The notes beneath the pieces are model-generated. The model worked only from the letters and a program-made list of their open reading frames with translations. It made no database searches and was not told the DNA's origin. A DNA stretch of 10,193 nt from Aliitabrizicola sp031408575. Lineage in GTDB: Bacteria; Pseudomonadota; Alphaproteobacteria; Rhodobacterales; Rhodobacteraceae. Positions 6,324 to 10,193 of the stretch are shown here, one piece after another. The translations under genes and the position numbers were made by a program. The stretch's first letter is position 1, and each line of letters opens with the position of its first letter. Location of the stretch: NCBI GenBank assembly GCA_031408575.1, contig JANNWS010000150.1:1-10193 (forward strand), in the 5' to 3' direction.

Positions 6324-7577
6324 ATGGCCCCGTCCCTTGCCGAACTTACCCGCGTCTTTGCCCGTATCGGCGTTCTGTCCTTCGGCGGTCCCGCCGCACA
6401 GATAGCCCTGATGCACCGCGAACTGGTGGAACAGCGCAACTGGATGACCGAAGAGGAATACCTGCGTGCGCTGTCGTTCTGCATGCTGTTGCCGGGACCG
6501 GAGGCGATGCAGCTTGCCACCTATGCCGGATGGAAGCTGCATGGCACTAAGGGCGGGCTGATTGCGGGCCTTTTGTTTGTCGGGCCGGGGGCGGTGGTGA
6601 TTATGGCCATCGCCATCGCCTATGCATTGTTTGGTGCCGGTGCGGTGGCCCAATCGCTGCTGCTGGGGGTAAAGGCGGCGGTGGTAGCCATCGTCATTCA
6701 CGCCCTGCAACGGGTGGCGAAAAAGGCGCTCAAGGGCCAGACCGACTATCTGATTGCGGGCCTCGCCTTTCTCGGGCTGTTCGCCTTTGGTCTTCCGTTC
6801 CCGCTGATCGTGGCGGCAGCGGCCCTCTGGGGCTGGCTGCGCGGGCGCGGCAAACCGGTCACCGGCCTGCCGTCGCGCGCCCCGCCCCTTGGCCCAACGT
6901 TGCGAACAATCGCCCTGTGGTTGGCAATCTGGCTGCTGCCGCTCGCCGCACTTGCGCTGATCGAGGGCGGGATTCTTACCCGCATTGGCGTCTACTTCTC
7001 GCAACTGGCGGTCTTCACCTTTGGCGGGGCTTATGCGGTGCTCGGCTGGATGACGCAAACCGTGGTGGCCGATTTTGGCTGGCTTACTCCGGGGCAGATG
7101 ATGGATGCGCTGGGGCTTGCAGAAACCACACCGGGGCCGCTGATCCTTGTGACCCAATTCGTTGGATTTCTGGCCGCCTTCCAGCAGGGCGGGCTGGCCT
7201 TGGGAATCGCGGGCGGTCTGGTAACATTGTGGATGACCTTCGCCCCCTGTTTTCTGTGGATCTTTGCCGGTGCGCCCTGGCTTGACCACCTGACGCGCCG
7301 CCCCGCGCTGCAAGGCGCGCTGGCGGGCATCACCGCCGCTGTGGTGGGGGTCATTGCCAACCTGTCACTGTGGTTTGCGGCCCATGTGATCTTTACCGAC
7401 GTGCCGGTTGTCACCCTTGGCCCGATTTCAATGATCGCGCCGGTCTGGTCCAGCGTGCAACCTGTTGCAGTTCTTCTTGGGTTGGGCGCGGGGTTTCTGA
7501 TCCTGTCGCGGCACTGGCCTTTGCCGCTTGTACTGGGCCTCTCGGCGTTCGCCTCGTGGGCGATTTCACTGGCTTAG
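6324..7577 (+). CDS. chrA: chromate transporter ChrA (long-chain CHR family)
   Basis: This inner-membrane protein of 417 residues exports chromate, lowering cytoplasmic Cr(VI). It has the two-repeat architecture of long-chain CHR transporters. Repeat 1 (about 5-175) contains VFARIGVLSFGGPAAQI, WMTEEEYLRALSFCMLLPGP and EAMQLATYAGW. Repeat 2 (about 200-410) contains FTFGGAYAVLGWM, WLTPGQMMDALGLAETTPGP and LILVTQFVGFLAAF. About ten hydrophobic membrane segments are visible. The length is normal for the family. Translation starts on the base right after the upstream stop codon, with no independent Shine-Dalgarno evident, so it is coupled to the rhodanese-ChrB gene. Sulfate or another oxyanion as substrate cannot be excluded from sequence. 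Confidence 0.95.
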   Translation: MAPSLAELTRVFARIGVLSFGGPAAQIALMHRELVEQRNWMTEEEYLRALSFCMLLPGPEAMQLATYAGWKLHGTKGGLIAGLLFVGPGAVVIMAIAIAYALFGAGAVAQSLLLGVKAAVVAIVIHALQRVAKKALKGQTDYLIAGLAFLGLFAFGLPFPLIVAAAALWGWLRGRGKPVTGLPSRAPPLGPTLRTIALWLAIWLLPLAALALIEGGILTRIGVYFSQLAVFTFGGAYAVLGWMTQTVVADFGWLTPGQMMDALGLAETTPGPLILVTQFVGFLAAFQQGGLALGIAGGLVTLWMTFAPCFLWIFAGAPWLDHLTRRPALQGALAGITAAVVGVIANLSLWFAAHVIFTDVPVVTLGPISMIAPVWSSVQPVAVLLGLGAGFLILSRHWPLPLVLGLSAFASWAISLA

Positions 7578-7661
7578 GTCCCTCACAAACACGATCCCGC
7601 CCCTTCCTTTCGCACTCGAATCCCCTATGCTACGAGATAGCGGATGTTCAAGGATCACGGC

Positions 7662-8117
7662 ATGGCGCGTTCAATCGACTATGGAAATCTGATGCACCGG
7701 GCCATGCGGGGCCTGATCCAGACTGTGTTGACCGATGTCTCCGAGAACGGTCTGCCGGGGGCGCATCATTTTTTCATCACCTTTGACACCACCCATCCCG
7801 ATGTTGCCATCGCCGATTGGTTGCGCGCGCGCTATCCGGCGGAAATGACGGTGGTGATCCAGCACTGGTTCGAAAACCTTGTCGTGACCGATGAAGGCTT
7901 CTCGATCACGCTCAACTTCGGCAACCAACCGGAACCGCTGATCATTCCCTTTGACGCCGTGCGGACCTTTGTTGATCCATCGGTCGAATTCGGCCTGCGG
8001 TTCGAGACACATTCCGACGATGACGACGAAGATGACGGCGACGAGGATGGCGAAGGCGAAGATGCCCCCCCCCAGCATGCCGCCGAGGTGGTAAGCCTCG
8101 ACAAGTTCCGCAAATAG
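7662..8117 (+). CDS. sspB: SspB-family ClpXP adaptor (alphaproteobacterial SspB)
   Basis: A 151-residue cytoplasmic adaptor delivers tmRNA-tagged proteins to the ClpXP protease. The N-terminal substrate-binding domain (about 1-115) begins IDYGNLMHRAMRGLIQ and contains HHFFITFDTTHPDV, MTVVIQHWFENL and FSITLNFGNQPEPLIIPFDAV. A flexible, very acidic linker (118-134) follows. The C-terminal peptide EVVSLDKFRK (142-151) has the form of the ClpX-binding XB motif. The start at 7662 has AGGA seven bases upstream. ATG 7644 is in frame but gives an atypical extension. The tmRNA gene supplying its substrate tag lies about 3 kb upstream. A run of nine C (8065-8073) lies between linker and XB motif. A weak -10-like TATGCT is at 7626-7631. 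Confidence 0.92.
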   Translation: MARSIDYGNLMHRAMRGLIQTVLTDVSENGLPGAHHFFITFDTTHPDVAIADWLRARYPAEMTVVIQHWFENLVVTDEGFSITLNFGNQPEPLIIPFDAVRTFVDPSVEFGLRFETHSDDDDEDDGDEDGEGEDAPPQHAAEVVSLDKFRK

Positions 8118-8258
8118 ACGGGCCGCGGCAGATCTTTCAATTTGCGCGGCTCTGCCAGGGACAATATCGGTTTGATCGCTGCTGTCGGAGGCTATCCGAA
8201 TTGATTTCACCCCTGCCCCGCCTTATGAGGTTCGGAACCTCAGGATAAGGCTTGCCAG
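8118..8258 (+). promoter_or_regulatory. fumC upstream region: possible promoter and large palindrome over the ribosome-binding site
   Basis: TTGATT (8201-8206) and TATGAG (8224-8229), spaced 17 bp apart, form a moderate sigma-70-like pair. They overlap a palindrome: TGAGGTTC (8226-8233), G, GAACCTCA (8235-8242). Outer arms GCCTTA (8220-8225) and TAAGGC (8246-8251) are separated from the core on the right by GGA. The right outer arm contains the AAGG Shine-Dalgarno, 8 bases before the fumC ATG. The palindrome could be an operator over the -10, or an RNA hairpin masking the ribosome site if transcription starts further upstream. Farther left, GGCAGA/TCTGCC and GCCGCG/CGCGGC repeats follow sspB without a T tract. 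Confidence 0.55.
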
Positions 8259-9653
8259 ATGACCGCGACCCGCACCGAGACCGACAGCTTCGGCCCGCTT
8301 CAGGTTCCCGCAGAAAAGTATTGGGGCGCACAGACCCAGCGGTCGATCCTCAACTTTCCGATCGGTTGGGAACGTCAGCCCGTCGCCATCATCCGCGCGC
8401 TCGCAATCATCAAACGCGCCTGCGCCGCCGTGAATGTCACACAGGGAGATCTGGACCCCGCGTTGGGTAAAGCCATCGAGGCCGCCGCACAGGAGGTGAT
8501 CGACGGCAAGTTCGACGACAACTTCCCCCTCGTGGTCTGGCAGACCGGTTCCGGCACCCAGTCCAACATGAATGCAAATGAGGTGATCTCGAACCGCGCG
8601 ATCGAGATGCTGGGCGGTGTCATGGGATCGAAGAAGCCGGTCCACCCGAACGATCATGTGAACATGAGCCAATCCTCGAACGACACTTTCCCGACCGCGA
8701 TGCATGTCGCCATCGGCATGGTCGCGCGGGATGTTCTGCTGCCGGGCCTGCACAAACTGCACGACGCACTTGCCGCCAAGTCGGTCGAGTTCAAGGACAT
8801 CATCAAGATCGGCCGCACCCATACCCAAGATGCCACCCCCCTGACGCTGGGTCAGGAATTCAGTGGGTATGCCCATCAGGTCAGCCAGGGCATCCTGCGG
8901 ATCCACAAGGTGCTGCCCGAGATCTACGAACTGGCCCAGGGTGGCACAGCCGTGGGGACCGGAATGAACACCCGTGTCGGCTGGGATCGCCGCGTTGCGG
9001 CCAAGATCGCCGAAATTTCGGGGCTGCCGGTCGTCCCGGCCCCCAACAAGTTCGAGGCGCTGGCCGCCCATGACGCGATGGTCATGTTTTCCGGCGCCCT
9101 GAAAACCGTGGCCGTGTCTTTGTTCAAGATCGCCAACGACATGCGCCTGCTTGGCTCTGGCCCGCGATCCGGCCTTGGAGAGCTGCTTCTGCCCGAGAAT
9201 GAGCCGGGAAGCTCAATCATGCCCGGCAAGGTCAACCCGACCCAGGCCGAAGCGCTGACGATGGTCTGCGTACAGGTCATGGGCAATGATGCCGCCGTGG
9301 GTTTCGCCGGGTCGCAGGGCCATTTCGAGCTGAACGTCTACAACCCGATGATGAGCTACAACGTCCTGCAATCCATGCAACTGCTGGGCGATGCTGCGGG
9401 CAGCTTTACCGACAACATGGTGGTCGGCACCCTGGCCAACACCGCGCGCATCGAAAAGCTGATGTCCGAAAGCCTGATGCTGGTCACAGCACTTGCCCCG
9501 ACCATCGGCTATGACAACGCAACCAAAGTCGCCAAGACCGCGCACAGAAACGGCACCACCCTGCGCGAAGAGGCCATCGCACTAGGATTCGTCGATGGTG
9601 AAACCTTCGACCGCGTCGTGCGCCCCGAAGACATGATCGGACCGAAAGACTGA
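8259..9653 (+). CDS. fumC: class II fumarate hydratase (fumarase C)
   Basis: This iron-independent TCA-cycle enzyme interconverts fumarate and L-malate as a cytoplasmic homotetramer. At 464 residues it is close to E. coli FumC. Key sites fall at the E. coli numbers: catalytic His188 (GRTHTQDATPLTLGQE) and Ser318 in the superfamily signature GSSIMPGKVNPTQAE (317-331). TGSGTQSNMNANEV (97-109) and SQSSNDTFPTAMH (137-149) complete the active site contributed by neighbouring subunits. The GSS-x-MP-x-K-x-NP signature is intact. ATG 8259 has AAGG 8 bases upstream. The only regulatory hint is the palindrome overlapping that site. The gene is followed by a hairpin shared with a convergent gene. Confidence 0.97.
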   Translation: MTATRTETDSFGPLQVPAEKYWGAQTQRSILNFPIGWERQPVAIIRALAIIKRACAAVNVTQGDLDPALGKAIEAAAQEVIDGKFDDNFPLVVWQTGSGTQSNMNANEVISNRAIEMLGGVMGSKKPVHPNDHVNMSQSSNDTFPTAMHVAIGMVARDVLLPGLHKLHDALAAKSVEFKDIIKIGRTHTQDATPLTLGQEFSGYAHQVSQGILRIHKVLPEIYELAQGGTAVGTGMNTRVGWDRRVAAKIAEISGLPVVPAPNKFEALAAHDAMVMFSGALKTVAVSLFKIANDMRLLGSGPRSGLGELLLPENEPGSSIMPGKVNPTQAEALTMVCVQVMGNDAAVGFAGSQGHFELNVYNPMMSYNVLQSMQLLGDAAGSFTDNMVVGTLANTARIEKLMSESLMLVTALAPTIGYDNATKVAKTAHRNGTTLREEAIALGFVDGETFDRVVRPEDMIGPKD

Positions 9654-9658
9654 TCTCC

Positions 9659-9697
9659 AAAAGCAAAGAGCCGCAACATTTCTGCTGCGGCTCTTGC
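9659..9697 (-). terminator. terminator between convergent fumC and VPLPA-CTERM gene
   Basis: AGAGCCGCA (9667-9675) and TGCGGCTCT (9686-9694) form a 9-bp stem with a 10-base loop, extended by GCAA/TTGC with a bulged A. On the minus strand the stem is followed by TTTGCTTTT, the layout of an intrinsic terminator for the leftward gene. On the plus strand only a poor T content follows, so it would act less well, though it sits 13 bases after the fumC stop and may serve both. Confidence 0.8.
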
Positions 9698-9711
9698 GAT
9701 GACTTCAGAGA

Positions 9712-10193
9712 TCAGACCTGCTTGCGACGACGACGCAGTGCTGCAAGGCCGCCAAGGCCGGCGAGCAGGAGTGGTGCCGAGGCAGGCAGCGGCACCAGCG
9801 CGATATCAACCTTTATGTCGCCCGAATTGTCGGCAAAGTTCGTGTCCCACATGAACAGCCTCAAGGCGCCCGACGCATTGGCAATCTCGTTCAGCAACGA
9901 GGAGCCGACCCGGAAGAACAGACCCTCGCCGATTTTGCCGACCAGAGTGCCGTGGTTGAACGTCTGACCGAAGAATGTGTAGAGGCGCGTCGACGGCGCA
10001 CCATCGGCAGTGCCAAGGTGGCGCGCGACGTTGGTGCCAATGCTCCACGCATCAAGCGGATCGGCGGTGATCGAGAATTTGTGACCCGCAACCAGCGTCA
10101 CACCAGTGTCGAGCCCGCGCGACAGTTGACTGCCAGCCAGCGAGTTCAATTTGGAGTCCACGACAACCGAAACGGTCGCGGCAGTGGCCATCC
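9712..10193 (-). CDS. VPLPA-CTERM sorted protein with LecA/PA-IL-like lectin domain (5' end outside window)
   Basis: This is the 3' part of an exported surface or matrix protein. The last 27 visible residues are a VPLPA-CTERM sorting signal: VPLPA, a hydrophobic helix (SAPLLLAGLGGLAAL) and an RRRR cluster, processed by an exosortase (XrtD type in known systems). The preceding about 125 residues resemble Pseudomonas PA-IL/LecA. GTLVGKIGEGLFFRVGS parallels the LecA GALVMKIG segment, and WDTNFADNSGDIKVDI parallels its calcium/galactose site NDVPGTYGNNSGSFSVNI. Sugar binding is therefore an inference from motif similarity. The ATG at 10191 reads MATAATVSVVVDS, which looks like the end of a signal peptide (AMA-type cleavage). 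I treat the gene as truncated by the window edge. A terminator follows at 9659-9697. Confidence 0.8.
   Translation of the reverse strand, partial: MATAATVSVVVDSKLNSLAGSQLSRGLDTGVTLVAGHKFSITADPLDAWSIGTNVARHLGTADGAPSTRLYTFFGQTFNHGTLVGKIGEGLFFRVGSSLLNEIANASGALRLFMWDTNFADNSGDIKVDIALVPLPASAPLLLAGLGGLAALRRRRKQV

Noticed and set aside
5508..7313. 601-codon open frame on the minus strand across the chromate genes
   Set aside because: It is antisense to two well-recognised genes. Its translation is a low-complexity mix rich in G, R, Q and K without domain logic, as expected for a shadow frame in GC-rich DNA.
7603..7631. Promoter for sspB (TTCCTT / TATGCT)
   Set aside because: Only the -10 is reasonable. 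The -35 match and 16-bp spacing are weak, so it is mentioned in the sspB entry but not listed as a feature.
7644..7661. Upstream ATG of sspB at 7644
   Set aside because: The start at 7662 has a well-spaced AGGA and gives the family-typical N terminus; the six extra codons contain the Shine-Dalgarno itself.

Overview
The window reads as chromosomal DNA from an alphaproteobacterium of the Rhodobacterales (Rhodobacter/Roseobacter type). The evidence is the high GC content, a circularly permuted two-piece tmRNA gene, an alpha-type SspB (ClpXP adaptor), a DUF1194 VWA protein, and a protein ending in a VPLPA-CTERM sorting signal. I see no insertion sequences, phage genes, CRISPR arrays or tRNAs. 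It looks like core chromosome with a small chromate-resistance module.

Left part (1-2837, minus strand): a class I DNA photolyase (40-1449) lies downstream of a PLP-dependent cysteine-desulfurase-like protein (1608-2837). A cluster of short hairpins separates them. Centre-left (2838-4240): a divergent intergenic region with strong, partly mutually exclusive inverted repeats leads into a PotD-like periplasmic solute-binding protein (3109-4170). No permease or ATPase gene lies beside it, and it is closed by a textbook rho-independent terminator.

Centre (4241-5401): promoter and gene for two-piece tmRNA (ssrA). The acceptor segment comes first and ends in CCA, then a short intervening spacer, then the coding segment with tag ANDNRAPMALAA. 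A secreted DUF1194/VWA protein with an intact MIDAS site follows closely. Centre-right (5526-7577): a two-gene chromate unit, a rhodanese-ChrB fusion whose stop codon abuts the start of a ChrA chromate transporter.

Right part (7662-10193): sspB, whose product should deliver tmRNA-tagged proteins to ClpXP, so the tag gene and its adaptor sit about 3 kb apart. Then fumC (class II fumarase), preceded by a large palindrome covering its ribosome-binding site. After a terminator between convergent genes, the 3' part of a minus-strand gene encodes a LecA/PA-IL-like lectin domain with a VPLPA-CTERM anchor and runs off the right edge.

No clearly new multi-gene system was found. The observations most worth follow-up are the tmRNA tag/SspB pair, the structured leader before the solute-binding protein, the fumC palindrome and the anchored lectin-like protein.
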